In this document: positions 1 to 9,100 of the stretch, piece by piece
Numbering within the stretch: the stretch's first letter is position 1
Layout of the letters: the number at the start of each line of letters is the position of its first letter
NCBI RefSeq assembly: GCF_013359695.1
Contig: NZ_JABFMU010000041.1
Span: 1 to 60,665 of the forward strand
Length of the DNA stretch: 60,665 nucleotides
Reading direction: 5' to 3'
Origin: Pseudomonas sp. C2B4
GTDB lineage: Bacteria > Pseudomonadota > Gammaproteobacteria > Pseudomonadales > Pseudomonadaceae
Program-made: the position numbers and the translations under genes
The notes under the pieces: generated by a model
Told to the model about the DNA's origin: nothing
The model's input: the letters and a program-made list of their open reading frames with translations, nothing else
Databases searched by the model: none

Positions 1-35
1 CTCCCACAGGGTTATGTGTGCGCCGCAGACCCAAT

Positions 36-58
36 GTGGGAGCGAGCCTGCTCGCGAA
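36..58 (+). repeat. REP element
   Basis: One copy of the palindromic core GTGGGAGCGAGCCTGCTCGC followed by GAA. A partial inverted mate (CTCCCACAGG) is cut by the window start, so this was probably an inverted pair. It lies just beyond the 3' end of the LysR gene. Confidence 0.9.
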
Positions 59-72
59 GGGGCCGGACCTGC

Positions 73-945
73 CTACCCCAGACTCTCACGCACCATCTCC
101 AGAAACGTCGCCACAATCCGTCGCGAACTCTGCTCACGCAGGCACACCAGCGTCTCGGTCAACCGCCGCTTGCAATCGGTAATCGGCAACGCGCACACCC
201 TGGAATCGGCACCGAATTCGGCAGCGGAAACCACCCCCACACCAATCCCCACCACCACCGCCTCCCGAGCGGCTTCGCGGCCTTCCACCTGAATCGCCGG
301 TCGTATGCGAAACCCGGCGCCGGCCATTTCTTCTTCCAGTGTCTGCCGGGTCACCGAGCCGATTTCCCGCAGCACCAGCGGCGTGTCGTCGAGGTCCGCC
401 AGGCAGATGGATTCGCGGTCGGCCCAAGGGTGATGGCGCGACACGAACGCCACCATCGGGTCATTGCGCAGCGGCAGGGAGATCAGGCGTTCGTCACTGA
501 CTTCGCGGCCCAGCAGCGCCAGGTCGGCCTGGTAATTGAACAACCGGTACAGCGACTCATCGGTGTTGCCGGTTTCGATCTTTACGCTAATGCCCGGGTA
601 GCGCTCACAGAACCTGGCGATCTGCGGCAACACGTGCACGGGCGCATCCACCGCCAGGATCAGGCTGCCGGTCTGCAAGGCCTGGGAATCCTGAAGCAAC
701 TCCTGGGCCTCGGTCTCGATCACGAACAGTTTCTGGGTGACGCCCAGCAAGCGCTCGCCCAAGTCAGTGAGGCGCACCGAGCGTTTGTTGCGATGGAACA
801 GCAGCACACCGTAGCGTTCTTCGAGTTTGCGCACCTGGTCGGAAATGGCCGGTTGCGTGAGGAACAGCCGCTCGGCGGCTTTGGTGAAGCTTCCGTGGAC
901 GGCGACGGCGTGGAACGCCTTGAGCTGGGCGTGGGAAACCGACAT
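73..945 (-). CDS. LysR-family transcriptional regulator (phosphonate-type)
   Basis: 290-residue LysR-type regulator. An N-terminal winged HTH (about residues 4-62, with FTKAAERLFLTQPAISDQVR) is followed by a periplasmic-binding-protein-like effector domain (about 90-285). The ATG at 945 is preferred over the one at 963 because a GGAGG sits six bases upstream. It is divergent from a GlpT-like transporter and a FAD oxidoreductase, the usual place for a LysR that controls them. From memory, its HTH resembles the LysR group associated with 2-aminoethylphosphonate catabolism. The effector is therefore an inference; LysR membership is clear. Confidence 0.9.
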   Translation of the reverse strand: MSVSHAQLKAFHAVAVHGSFTKAAERLFLTQPAISDQVRKLEERYGVLLFHRNKRSVRLTDLGERLLGVTQKLFVIETEAQELLQDSQALQTGSLILAVDAPVHVLPQIARFCERYPGISVKIETGNTDESLYRLFNYQADLALLGREVSDERLISLPLRNDPMVAFVSRHHPWADRESICLADLDDTPLVLREIGSVTRQTLEEEMAGAGFRIRPAIQVEGREAAREAVVVGIGVGVVSAAEFGADSRVCALPITDCKRRLTETLVCLREQSSRRIVATFLEMVRESLG

Positions 946-1213
946 CGAAACCTCCAGTAACAAGCTGAGCTTATTTTTGAAATACGATAAATCGATTTCA
1001 CTTATTAATCAGTAATTGTTTTTATCCACCTCAGCCCCGGTGACTGGTCAGTCGAACAGCAACGGCGGCCATGAGCCTGTGCGTGCAACAGCAGGACTCA
1101 TCTGACCGGAATCGCCCACAGGGACCGGACGATTTCGCAGTGCTCAACAATAAAAACACAGGCGTTTTCTTCCAATTCTGCCGGCACACTCACACCCTGA
1201 GGTCAGAACCACA

Positions 1214-2539
1214 ATGAACAAGCACATCGGCACCATCAAGCGTTGGCGCGTGCAGATCTTCGCGATCACCTGGCTCGCCTACGCCGCTTTCTACTTCACC
1301 CGCAAAGCGTTTTCCGTTGCCAAACTCGGGATCGGCGAAGACCCGACGTTCATGCTCGACAAAATGGCCATGGCCAACCTCGACGCCATCTACCTCACCG
1401 CATACGCCATCGGTCAATTCACCTGGGGCATCCTCGCCGACCGCTTCGGTCCGAGAGTGGTCGTGCTCGGCGGGTTGCTGATTTCTGCAGCTGCTGCGCT
1501 GGTGATGGGCAGTTTCGCCACGTTGCCGATTTTCGCCACCTGCATGCTGATTCAGGGGCTGGCACAGTCCACGGGCTGGTCGGGGCTGTGCAAGAACCTC
1601 GGCAGTTTCTTTCCCGCCGAGCAGCGCGGGCGGGTATTGGGCCTGTGGAGTTCGTGCTACGCCTTTGGCGGTCTGGTGGCGTCGCCGTTTGCCGGATGGT
1701 GGGCGTACACGCTGATCGGTTCCTGGCATGCAGCATTCATTTCCAGTGCGGCGGTGGTTGGGCTGGTCGCCGTGCTGTTTTTTATTTTCCAACGCAACAA
1801 ACCCGAAGACGTGGGCTTGCCGGCCGTGGAGCCGGAACCCGAGCTGACCGCTGAGGAGGCGCACGCCCAGAGCAAGATCAGCGTGCTGGAGCCCCTGAAG
1901 GAAATCCTGCGCAACCGCACCGTGCTGATTCTCGGCCTCGCTTATTTCATGCTGAAACCGGCGCGCTACGCGATTCTGCTCTGGGGCCCAGTGATCGTGT
2001 TCGAACAGATGCCCTCGGTCGGCAAGGTGGGGGCGGCGATCATTCCCACCGCGTTTGAATTGGCCGGGCTGCTCGGGCCGATCATGATCGGCCTGGCCTC
2101 GGACAAACTGTTCGGCGCCCGGCGCATGCCGGCCTGTGTGATCAGCCTGCTGGCGCTGACCGTGTCGCTCGCCTTCTTCATGGGGGCTTTGCATACCGGG
2201 AGCGTGGTGCTGGTGGTGGCACTGCTGTTTGTGATGGGCCTGACGCTCTACGGACCGGACTCGATGATCAGCGGCGCGGCCGCCATTGATTTCGGCACCG
2301 CCAAGGCCGGTGCCACGGCGGCGGGCTTCGTCAACGGTTGCGGCTCGGTCGGGGCGATTCTCGGCGGGTTGCTGCCGGGTTACTTCGACACCGTGACCGT
2401 ATTCATCGTCTTTGCCGGCTGCGCGATGTTCTCCGCACTGGTGCTGATCCCGCACTGGAACAGTCGCCCTGGTGGCCTGCGGACCCACTCCCCGTATGTG
2501 CCTAACCGGCCGATGACCGTAAAACCCCTGCGTACCTGA
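1214..2539 (+). CDS. MFS transporter, GlpT/UhpT-like organophosphate or organophosphonate permease
   Basis: 441-residue major facilitator with about twelve hydrophobic segments. The N-terminus (KRWRVQIFAITWLAYAAFYF then TRKAFSVAK) and the loop ADRFGPRVV are typical of the organophosphate:phosphate antiporter branch (GlpT, UhpT, PgtP). A charged central loop (about residues 195-225, PEPELTAEE) separates the two six-helix halves. It acts in the inner membrane. A FAD oxidoreductase follows 70 bases downstream in the same direction and a LysR gene is divergent, so the substrate is probably imported and then oxidised. Substrate assignment to aminophosphonates is inference; glycerol-3-phosphate-like substrates are possible. 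Confidence 0.85.
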   Translation: MNKHIGTIKRWRVQIFAITWLAYAAFYFTRKAFSVAKLGIGEDPTFMLDKMAMANLDAIYLTAYAIGQFTWGILADRFGPRVVVLGGLLISAAAALVMGSFATLPIFATCMLIQGLAQSTGWSGLCKNLGSFFPAEQRGRVLGLWSSCYAFGGLVASPFAGWWAYTLIGSWHAAFISSAAVVGLVAVLFFIFQRNKPEDVGLPAVEPEPELTAEEAHAQSKISVLEPLKEILRNRTVLILGLAYFMLKPARYAILLWGPVIVFEQMPSVGKVGAAIIPTAFELAGLLGPIMIGLASDKLFGARRMPACVISLLALTVSLAFFMGALHTGSVVLVVALLFVMGLTLYGPDSMISGAAAIDFGTAKAGATAAGFVNGCGSVGAILGGLLPGYFDTVTVFIVFAGCAMFSALVLIPHWNSRPGGLRTHSPYVPNRPMTVKPLRT

Positions 2540-2609
2540 ACCCAAGTCCCTCGTCGCCTGCTGCGCGTGCGGCAGGCTGGCGTGTGGAGATCTGACCGGA
2601 GATTGACCC

Positions 2610-4001
2610 ATGAGACCCTTTTGGCTGGACCAGGCCCTGAAGGCTGAAACGTCCGAAACCTGCCCGCCACTGCAAGGCGATGCCCGCGCCGACGTGTGCA
2701 TCGTCGGCGGCGGTTATACCGGGTTGTGGACCGCGATCATGCTCAAGGAGCAGAACCCCGAGCTGGATGTGTTGCTGATCGAAGCGGACATCTGCGGCGC
2801 CGGCGCCAGCGGGCGCAACGGCGGGTGTGCACTGTCGTGGTCGGCCAAGTATTTCACCCTCGAGCGACTGTTCGGCGTTGAAGAAGCGGTACGCCTGGTC
2901 AAGGAATCCGAGCGCAGCATTCACGCCATCGGCGCCTTCTGCGAGCAGTACGCGGTGGATGCCGATTACCGACTCGATGGCACCCTCTACACCGCCACCA
3001 ACCGTGCCCAGGTCGGTTCGACCGATGCGGTGATTGCGGCGCTGGAGCGCCACGGCATCAACTCCTTCAGCCAGCGGCCGCTGGCCGATGTGCAGCGCAT
3101 GGCCGGTTCCAGCAAGCATCTGGAAGGCTGGTTTTCCCCGGCCGCCGCCAGTGTGCAACCGGGGAAACTGGTGCGCGGTTTGCGCCGGGTGGCCCTGCAA
3201 TTGGGGGTGAAGATTCATGAAAATACCGCCATGACCGGGTTGGAAGAGGGCAAACCGGCGGGGATTCAAACCGCGAACGGCACCATTCGCGCTGACCGGG
3301 TGGTGCTGGCGATGAATGCCTGGATGGCCCGGGCATTCCCGCAGTTCGAACGCAGCGTGGCGATCGTTTCCAGCGACATGGCAATCACCGAACCCCGCCC
3401 GGACCTGCTCAATGAGATCGGTTTGACCAGCGGTGTCACGGTGCTCGATTCGCGGATTTTCGTGCACTACTACCACAACACCCCGGACGGCCGGATCATG
3501 CTCGGCAAGGGCGGCAACACCTTCGCCTATGGCGGGCGGATGTTGCCGGTGTTCGATCAGCCATCGCCATACGCCGGCCTGTTGCAAAGCAGCCTGGCGG
3601 ATTTCTTCCCGGCCTTTGCCGACGTCAAGGTCGAGGCGACCTGGAACGGACCGTCGGATCGTTCGGTCACGGGGTTGCCGTTCTTCGGTCAGATGAGTGC
3701 CAGTGGCAATGTGTTCTATGGCTTTGGCTACTCGGGCAGCGGGGTCGGGCCGTGCCATATGGGCGGGCAGATTCTCGCTTCAATGGTTCAGGGCCTCGAC
3801 AACGCCTGGACCCGTTCGCCCCTGGTGAACGGGCCGTTGGGTTTCTTCCCGCCGGAACCGATTCGCTATCTCGGTTCGCTGATGGTGCGCAACGCCATCC
3901 GCCGCAAGGAACGCGCCGAGGATCACGGGCGCAGGCCGCGGCATCTGGACGTGCGTCTGGCGAAGTTTGCCGCGGCGGCGGGCAAGGCTGACAAGGGCTG
4001 A
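2610..4001 (+). CDS. FAD-dependent oxidoreductase (DAO/glycine oxidase-like)
   Basis: 463 residues. The N-terminal Rossmann dinucleotide motif VCIVGGGYTGLWTA (about residues 29-42) and a FAD ribose-binding Glu after DVLLIEADICGAGASGRNGG identify the D-amino-acid oxidase/GlpD-like family. A second FAD-contact region GFGYSGSGVGPCHMGGQ lies near residue 375. A GGAG ribosome site precedes the ATG. It probably oxidises an amine, possibly an N-alkylated aminophosphonate in view of the LysR and GlpT-like neighbours (compare PbfC-type enzymes), but no substrate residue proves this. A D-amino acid or sarcosine-like substrate is the alternative. Confidence 0.85.
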   Translation: MRPFWLDQALKAETSETCPPLQGDARADVCIVGGGYTGLWTAIMLKEQNPELDVLLIEADICGAGASGRNGGCALSWSAKYFTLERLFGVEEAVRLVKESERSIHAIGAFCEQYAVDADYRLDGTLYTATNRAQVGSTDAVIAALERHGINSFSQRPLADVQRMAGSSKHLEGWFSPAAASVQPGKLVRGLRRVALQLGVKIHENTAMTGLEEGKPAGIQTANGTIRADRVVLAMNAWMARAFPQFERSVAIVSSDMAITEPRPDLLNEIGLTSGVTVLDSRIFVHYYHNTPDGRIMLGKGGNTFAYGGRMLPVFDQPSPYAGLLQSSLADFFPAFADVKVEATWNGPSDRSVTGLPFFGQMSASGNVFYGFGYSGSGVGPCHMGGQILASMVQGLDNAWTRSPLVNGPLGFFPPEPIRYLGSLMVRNAIRRKERAEDHGRRPRHLDVRLAKFAAAAGKADKG

Positions 4002-4018
4002 TGCACTTGCTCCAGGGT

Positions 4019-5449
4019 TTAGGACTCAGGGTTCGCGGGCCTGATCAACCAATCGAGCAGCAAACGGGTATCGCTGCGCGGTGCCTGGGCGCGAAGGGGA
4101 CGAGGGGCATGGTGTTGCCCCAGGGTTGCGCAAAACACCGGCCGGTCGGGGTCGCCGTCGAGAAAACTGACCAGCCCGTCGCTACCGGCCAGTGGCAGCC
4201 AGGACGGAGCCATACGGTTGTCCGACGCGGACAGGGCAACCGGTATCCAGAGACCGTCGCACGTCTGGGGATCATGCTCCGGCGTGGGCCACACACACAC
4301 CTGAATTCGACCTTGATCATCCACTACCGTCGGCTGCCCGGTCGGACCACACACGCGTGCAGGCTGGTAGCCGGGGATGTTGGGTCTAGCCTGTTTGAGT
4401 GAAGGGCGGAACACGGTCGACCAAGGCACAGCCGTGAATCGGTTGCGATAACGCAGTGGCATGTCGGTCGTGTCCGATGCCAAAACAGAGCCCTGTTGCC
4501 CCTGGTGCCGCGCCTCGGTCACCAACCATTGATCGTTGAAACCCGGCAGCGGATGTTCGGCCACCTGCACGATGTGGGCGCTGCGCAATGGGGTGTGATT
4601 GCTTTGGCCGTGGAGCTGTACCTGCTGGCAACGCAGGCGCTCAAGGTGCCGACGGGCGATTTGATCGCGATGTCGTTGTTCGATGGTGGGGCGGGACATG
4701 GGCGGCACGGCCTGGGCAAAGGGATGATTGGCCGCACTCTTGTTGCCGCCCGCAACGCCACGGTTTCTGGCATCCAGGCTGTGTGAAAACGCAGGCGTGT
4801 CATGGCGCTGGAACAACTCACTGATCGTCGGTGGGTTGCCTGCGTTGGGCGCGTCGGTCTGGAACGGCATCAACAGCGGTTCCTGCGGGAAACTCAGGCT
4901 GTCTTCAGCGAACACCAGCACATGGGCGTCGTGATGATGTTCAAAGTGATAGTGAATGCCTTCTTCCTCGCACAGCCGCTGCAACAGGGCCAGGTCGGTT
5001 TCCTCGTACTGAATGCAGAACGGCCGCGGCGGATAGTGCCCGGTCGCCAGTTCAAAGCGATAGCTGCTGTTGGGCAGGTCATTTTCCACCAGCAATTGGC
5101 GCAGGATCATCGGCACGCTGAAGTGTTGAAAGACCCGTCGTGATCGGTGCTGATTCAGTGCCTGCAAGGCGGGCACCAATACCAGTTTGTAGCTGATCCA
5201 CTGCGGCCCGCGATGTTCGCGACTGACGCTGTGCAGCACGCCATGAATACCCGCACCTTGCCCCAGGTTGAGGTGTGCCGGCTGTTGCAGCAAGCGCTCC
5301 AGCGGCATGGCTGGTGCCAGGCCGAGTGCTTCAATGTCGAATCGGAAGGGTTGGTTGAGAGCCTCGTGACCGCTGAACTGCACCACCTGCAGGCTCAAGT
5401 TGTCGTCGAGGAGGGTGAGGGTGAAGGGACTTTCCTTGTCGTTATGCAT
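4019..5449 (-). CDS. short VgrG-family type VI secretion spike protein
   Basis: About 476 residues. The start resembles VgrG/gp27-like proteins (SPFTLTLLDDNLSLQVVQFSG) and the body contains the family-typical QYEETDLALLQRLCEEEGIHY near residue 160. The C-terminal third contains the gp5-like OB segment (ARVCGPTGQPTVVDDQGRIQV). At under 500 residues it is shorter than usual VgrG proteins (600 or more) and ends soon after the OB fold, with little or no beta-helix needle. No hcp, baseplate or effector gene is adjacent, so it is an orphan. ATGs at 5467 and 5497 are alternative starts; none has a strong ribosome site. Confidence 0.8.
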   Translation of the reverse strand: MHNDKESPFTLTLLDDNLSLQVVQFSGHEALNQPFRFDIEALGLAPAMPLERLLQQPAHLNLGQGAGIHGVLHSVSREHRGPQWISYKLVLVPALQALNQHRSRRVFQHFSVPMILRQLLVENDLPNSSYRFELATGHYPPRPFCIQYEETDLALLQRLCEEEGIHYHFEHHHDAHVLVFAEDSLSFPQEPLLMPFQTDAPNAGNPPTISELFQRHDTPAFSHSLDARNRGVAGGNKSAANHPFAQAVPPMSRPTIEQRHRDQIARRHLERLRCQQVQLHGQSNHTPLRSAHIVQVAEHPLPGFNDQWLVTEARHQGQQGSVLASDTTDMPLRYRNRFTAVPWSTVFRPSLKQARPNIPGYQPARVCGPTGQPTVVDDQGRIQVCVWPTPEHDPQTCDGLWIPVALSASDNRMAPSWLPLAGSDGLVSFLDGDPDRPVFCATLGQHHAPRPLRAQAPRSDTRLLLDWLIRPANPES

Positions 5450-5691
5450 CGATTGCGCTTCTGCCATGGAGTACGGGCGAAGAGGGTACGAAACCACAAC
5501 GTTGTGTAGTCATCGCAAATCGAAGTTTCAGAATCGCCCTACATCGATCGGTGAAGATGCCGATCCGAAATGCCGCCCTGACCGTGGGACCGATCATGAA
5601 TTTTTGGTCGATTGCCGACTTTAGGCCGTATAAACTTGGCACCATGCGTCGGCCAATAGATGTCTCGGCGCCATAGACAAGAGAGTGAGTA

Positions 5692-6396
5692 ATGGGCGCA
5701 CAGTGGAAGGTTAAACACAAAGAAGCGGCAGCCAATGCCAAGGGCAAGATCTTCGGCAAACTGGTGAAGGAAATCACCATTGCTGCGCGCAACGGCGCTG
5801 ATGTCGCCACCAACGCACACCTGCGCCTTGTGGTTGAACAGGCCAAGAAAGCCTCGATGCCCAAGGAAACCCTGGATCGCGCCATCAAGAAAGGCGCGGG
5901 TTTGCTGGGCGAAACCGTGCAATACCATCGCGTGACCTATGAAGGCTTTGCCCCGCATCAGGTGCCGCTGATCGTTGAGTGCGTGACCGACAACATCAAC
6001 CGTACCGTCGCTGAAATCCGCGTCGCGTTCCGCAAAGGCCAGTTGGGCGCTTCCGGTTCGGTGGCCTGGGATTTCAACCATGTCGGCATGATCGAGGCCT
6101 CCCCGGACACCCCGGATGCCGATCCGGAAATGGCCGCCATCGAAGCCGGCGCCCAGGACTTCGAGCCTGGTGAAGACGGTGCGACCTTGTTCCTGACCGA
6201 GCCAACCGACCTTGATGCGGTACAGAAAGCCCTGCCTGAGCAAGGTTTCACCGTGTTGTCCGCCAAGCTGGGCTACCAACCGAAAAACCCGGTCAGCGGT
6301 CTGAGCGACGAGCAGATGGCTGAAGTCGAAGCCTTCCTCGAAGGCCTCGATAACCATGACGACGTGCAGGACATGTTTGTCGGGTTGGCGGGTTAA
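5692..6396 (+). CDS. YebC/PmpR-family DNA-binding regulator (YeeN-like paralogue)
   Basis: 234 residues covering the full YebC fold. The N-terminal basic region (GKIFGKLVKEITIAARNG) and RAIKKGAG near residue 65 are family hallmarks, and the C-terminus PVSGLSDEQMAEVEAFLEGL is conserved. YebC proteins act as transcription regulators and, in recent work, as ribosome-associated translation factors at proline stretches. It starts MGAQWK rather than MAGHSKW, which suggests the second (YeeN-type) paralogue rather than the copy next to ruvC. GAGTGAG precedes the ATG. It is monocistronic here. Confidence 0.9.
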   Translation: MGAQWKVKHKEAAANAKGKIFGKLVKEITIAARNGADVATNAHLRLVVEQAKKASMPKETLDRAIKKGAGLLGETVQYHRVTYEGFAPHQVPLIVECVTDNINRTVAEIRVAFRKGQLGASGSVAWDFNHVGMIEASPDTPDADPEMAAIEAGAQDFEPGEDGATLFLTEPTDLDAVQKALPEQGFTVLSAKLGYQPKNPVSGLSDEQMAEVEAFLEGLDNHDDVQDMFVGLAG

Positions 6397-6419
6397 TCTG
6401 TTTCTTCAGTAACACCGCC

Positions 6420-6496
6420 TTCGCGAGCAGGCTCGCTCCCACAATGGTTTTTGTGATCAGCATCGATCCAATGTGGGAGCGAGCCTGCTCGCGAAG
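6420..6496. repeat. REP inverted pair (REPIN)
   Basis: Two inverted copies of the REP core, at 6420-6442 (reverse) and 6474-6496 (forward), separated by about 31 bases. The pair lies between the convergent yebC-like and LRR-kinase genes. Confidence 0.92.
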
Positions 6497-6499
6497 CGG

Positions 6500-7804
6500 T
6501 CACTGAATATCAAGTAGTTGCAAAATTTCGCTGAACCCCGGCCTCGCAAGTACTTGCGGCTGACAGCAGCGCTGCTGCAAGTCTTCCAGCCGCACACGCT
6601 GTTCATCACTCAGCCCCGAGTCGATCCTCTCCAGCAATTCCCCCAGCAACACTCCGAACGCACGGACTTCGATTCGCTGCAGTGCGCGGCTTTCAAGGCT
6701 GTCCTCCGTGGCATGGAAAGACGCCGCGCCAAAGTCGCCCAGCAGGCAGTCGCCATGCTCGTTCCACAAAATATTGTGACCATAGAGGTCGCCGTGGGTG
6801 ATGCCCTGACGGTGCAGGTGCCCGGCCACTGACGCGATGCCCCGGGCGATACGCAGGGCGCCTTCGGCACTGAAACGCGTGTCGTCGGCGTAGACGTCAC
6901 GGCTGCATGACGCCAGGCTCGGCAATCCGGCGAGGTTACGAAAATCCGGGCCGATCAGTTGCATCACCAGTCCGGCCGTTTGTTGCGGATGATCGATGAT
7001 CCGGCCTTCAATGCGGATCAGGTTGGGGTGAATGCCAGCGGTGATGCAGGCATTCATTTCGTGCAGGGGCGAGCCATCGCTGGTCATTCCGCCTTTGTAG
7101 AGTTTGACGGCAACGGGTGTGGCGGGTTGTCCCGGTGGTGTCCACGTGGCGCGATGGATGACGCCCGAAGCGCCTTCGCCGAGTGGTTGCTCCAGGCGCA
7201 GATCCGACCAGGGGATATCCGCCGTGGCTTGAAAAGTGGCTTCGGTTTCCAGTGGATTACCGGCGTAGGCCAGCCAGGTGAGGCTCGGCAGCGACAGCAG
7301 CCATTCAGGCAATTCGGTCAGGCGGTTGGCGGCGATGCGGATCAGTTCGAGTCGATGGCAGTGTCGCAAGCTGTCGGGCAAGCGTTGCAAGCGGTTGCCC
7401 GCGAGCATGAGCTTTTGCAAGTGCGGGCGTTCCCCCAGTTCAGCGGGCAGCTCGCTGATACGGTTATCGGTCAGGATCAGCCAGCGTAGTAAGGGCGGCA
7501 ACGCCTCACCGGGAACGCGTTCGATACGGTTGGCCTTGAAGCCGACCATGGTCAGCGCTGCGCATTGACCCAGGCAGGCAGGCAGCTCGGTGAATGGGTT
7601 ATCGGAGCAGAACAGCACACGCAGCCGTGTCAGACGGTGCAGGTCTTGCGGCAGGCTACTCAAGGCGTTGCCGCTGAGGTTGAGCACTTCCAGGGAGTCT
7701 GCCAGGTCAAAGATTTCCCGGGGAAACTCGGTCAGGCCTTCGCTGAGGTCCAGGCGAGTAATGCCTGTCAGCGTGCCGGCGCGCAGTTGTGCAAGGGTGT
7801 GCAT
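6500..7804 (-). CDS. leucine-rich-repeat protein with C-terminal protein kinase domain
   Basis: 434 residues in two parts. Residues about 12-205 hold seven to eight leucine-rich repeats of about 23 residues (for example LEVLNLSGNALSSLPQDLHR). Residues about 212-430 form a protein kinase-like domain: glycine loop GEGASGVIH, Lys in VAVKLYKGG, catalytic HGDLYGHNIL (HxDxxxxN) and metal-binding GDFGA. All catalytic residues appear intact, so it could be an active Ser/Thr kinase. No signal peptide is visible, so it is probably cytoplasmic. The LRR-kinase order resembles eukaryotic receptor kinases without a membrane span. The partner is unknown; it is not in an obvious operon. Confidence 0.85.
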   Translation of the reverse strand: MHTLAQLRAGTLTGITRLDLSEGLTEFPREIFDLADSLEVLNLSGNALSSLPQDLHRLTRLRVLFCSDNPFTELPACLGQCAALTMVGFKANRIERVPGEALPPLLRWLILTDNRISELPAELGERPHLQKLMLAGNRLQRLPDSLRHCHRLELIRIAANRLTELPEWLLSLPSLTWLAYAGNPLETEATFQATADIPWSDLRLEQPLGEGASGVIHRATWTPPGQPATPVAVKLYKGGMTSDGSPLHEMNACITAGIHPNLIRIEGRIIDHPQQTAGLVMQLIGPDFRNLAGLPSLASCSRDVYADDTRFSAEGALRIARGIASVAGHLHRQGITHGDLYGHNILWNEHGDCLLGDFGAASFHATEDSLESRALQRIEVRAFGVLLGELLERIDSGLSDEQRVRLEDLQQRCCQPQVLARPGFSEILQLLDIQ

Positions 7805-7875
7805 GAGCGGGGATCGCTATCGGTCGAATGAATGGGCGGCATGATAGCGGGAGCAGGTGTTGCCTGTCAGGCCGC

Positions 7876-7956
7876 TTCGCGAGCAAGCCCGCTCCTACAG
7901 TAGACCGCGCTCGACCAGGCAACTCAGCCACCTGTGGGAACGAGCTTGCTCGCGAA
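7876..7956. repeat. REP inverted pair, variant sequence
   Basis: Reverse copy at 7876-7898 (GAGCAAGCCCGCTCCTAC) and forward copy at 7934-7956 (GTGGGAACGAGCTTGCTCGC). Both differ from the main core at two or three positions but keep the palindrome. Located between the LRR-kinase gene and the 3' end of the ZapE-like gene. Confidence 0.85.
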
Positions 7957-7981
7957 GGCGGCCGCAACGGCACCACTTAAC

Positions 7982-9100
7982 TTAAGGTTCCCGCACCTCA
8001 ACCAACTGCCCCAACCGACTGCGCGTACGCCCCAGGTCGATGGCGTCGCCGTCCAGGCTTTCGCGCAACGAGCGCTGTCCGAGCAATATCAGGTGCTTGT
8101 CCTGATCGTACAAGACGTCCACCAGATTGATGAAGCGCTGCTGCGCGGCGATCGAGCAGTCGGCGAGGTTGGGCAGTTCGTCGATGATCCAGTGATCGAA
8201 GCGCCGACACAGTTCCAGGTAATCCATGACGGCAGTGGGGTGGTCGCACAGATCGCTGAAGGTAAAGCCCACAGTGCGTCCGTCGCAGTAACGGGCGGGC
8301 AGATGGCGGGTGCCGACCGACAGGGCAATGGCCGGTGCATCGACGGCAGGCAGGTTCGAGGCCTGACGCTGTGCCTGCGTGGCGGGCCAGATGTACTGGC
8401 CCTGGGTGAACAGCTGCTGCGCGTGGGTTCTGGCCTGGCTGCGGTAATCGTGCGGCCCGCCGACTTCCATCACCTGCATGCTCGCGTTAATCAGGTCGAT
8501 CACCGGTTTGAAACGCGCGTGGTACAGCGGGTTGGGCAGCAGGCCTTCCGGCGGATAATTGGAGGTGACGAGCAGCAGGATGCCTCGGCGGAACAACGCC
8601 TTGAACAGCCGCGTGATCAGCATCGCATCGCCGATGTCGTGGACGTGGAACTCGTCGAAGCACAGGACGCGACAATCGCTCAGCAGCTCATCGAGGGCGG
8701 TCTCCAGCGCATCGGGTTGATCGCGATGCTTGAACATCCCTTGATGCAACCGGGCAAAAAACTCGTGGAAGTGCAGGCGCTGTTTTTCCGCGAGAGGGAT
8801 GGCCTGGAAGAAACCATCGAGCAGCCAGCTCTTGCCGCGGCCCACTGCGCCATGCAAGTAGAGACCGGGCCGGGTTGGCGCCACGGCACCCAGCAGCGTC
8901 GTGGCGTGCTGCGCCATGCTGTCGATCACGCGTTGCTGGCTGGGGCTGAGGGTATAGCCCTGGGAACGGGCCTTGTGGTGAAAGTAGTCATGGATGACCT
9001 GACCACCGGCGCCACTGTGGGTCGATGCCTTGCCAAAGAGACGGCGCAACGATGTCCAGCGCGGTGTGAGTCGCGAACGGTTGGGCGGTCGAACGGCCAC
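7982..9100 (-). CDS. zapE: ZapE/AFG1-family ATPase
   Basis: 372 residues with a P-loop ATPase core. Walker A is GAVGRGKSW (about residues 88-96), Walker B is CRVLCFDEFHVHDIGDAM, and the downstream LLLVTSNYPPEGLLPN sensor is characteristic of the AFG1/ZapE family. In E. coli ZapE binds FtsZ and affects constriction under stress; the mitochondrial relative Afg1 acts in protein quality control. The start is GTG with GGGGTGA eight bases upstream. Pseudomonads often have a second, divergent ZapE-like gene in addition to the one near rplM, and this may be either copy, so the symbol is tentative. Confidence 0.85.
   Translation of the reverse strand: MAVRPPNRSRLTPRWTSLRRLFGKASTHSGAGGQVIHDYFHHKARSQGYTLSPSQQRVIDSMAQHATTLLGAVAPTRPGLYLHGAVGRGKSWLLDGFFQAIPLAEKQRLHFHEFFARLHQGMFKHRDQPDALETALDELLSDCRVLCFDEFHVHDIGDAMLITRLFKALFRRGILLLVTSNYPPEGLLPNPLYHARFKPVIDLINASMQVMEVGGPHDYRSQARTHAQQLFTQGQYIWPATQAQRQASNLPAVDAPAIALSVGTRHLPARYCDGRTVGFTFSDLCDHPTAVMDYLELCRRFDHWIIDELPNLADCSIAAQQRFINLVDVLYDQDKHLILLGQRSLRESLDGDAIDLGRTRSRLGQLVEVREP

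Noticed and set aside
5612..5634. TTGCCG and TATAAA before the yebC-like gene as a promoter
   Set aside because: The spacer is only 11 bases, too short for sigma-70 recognition.
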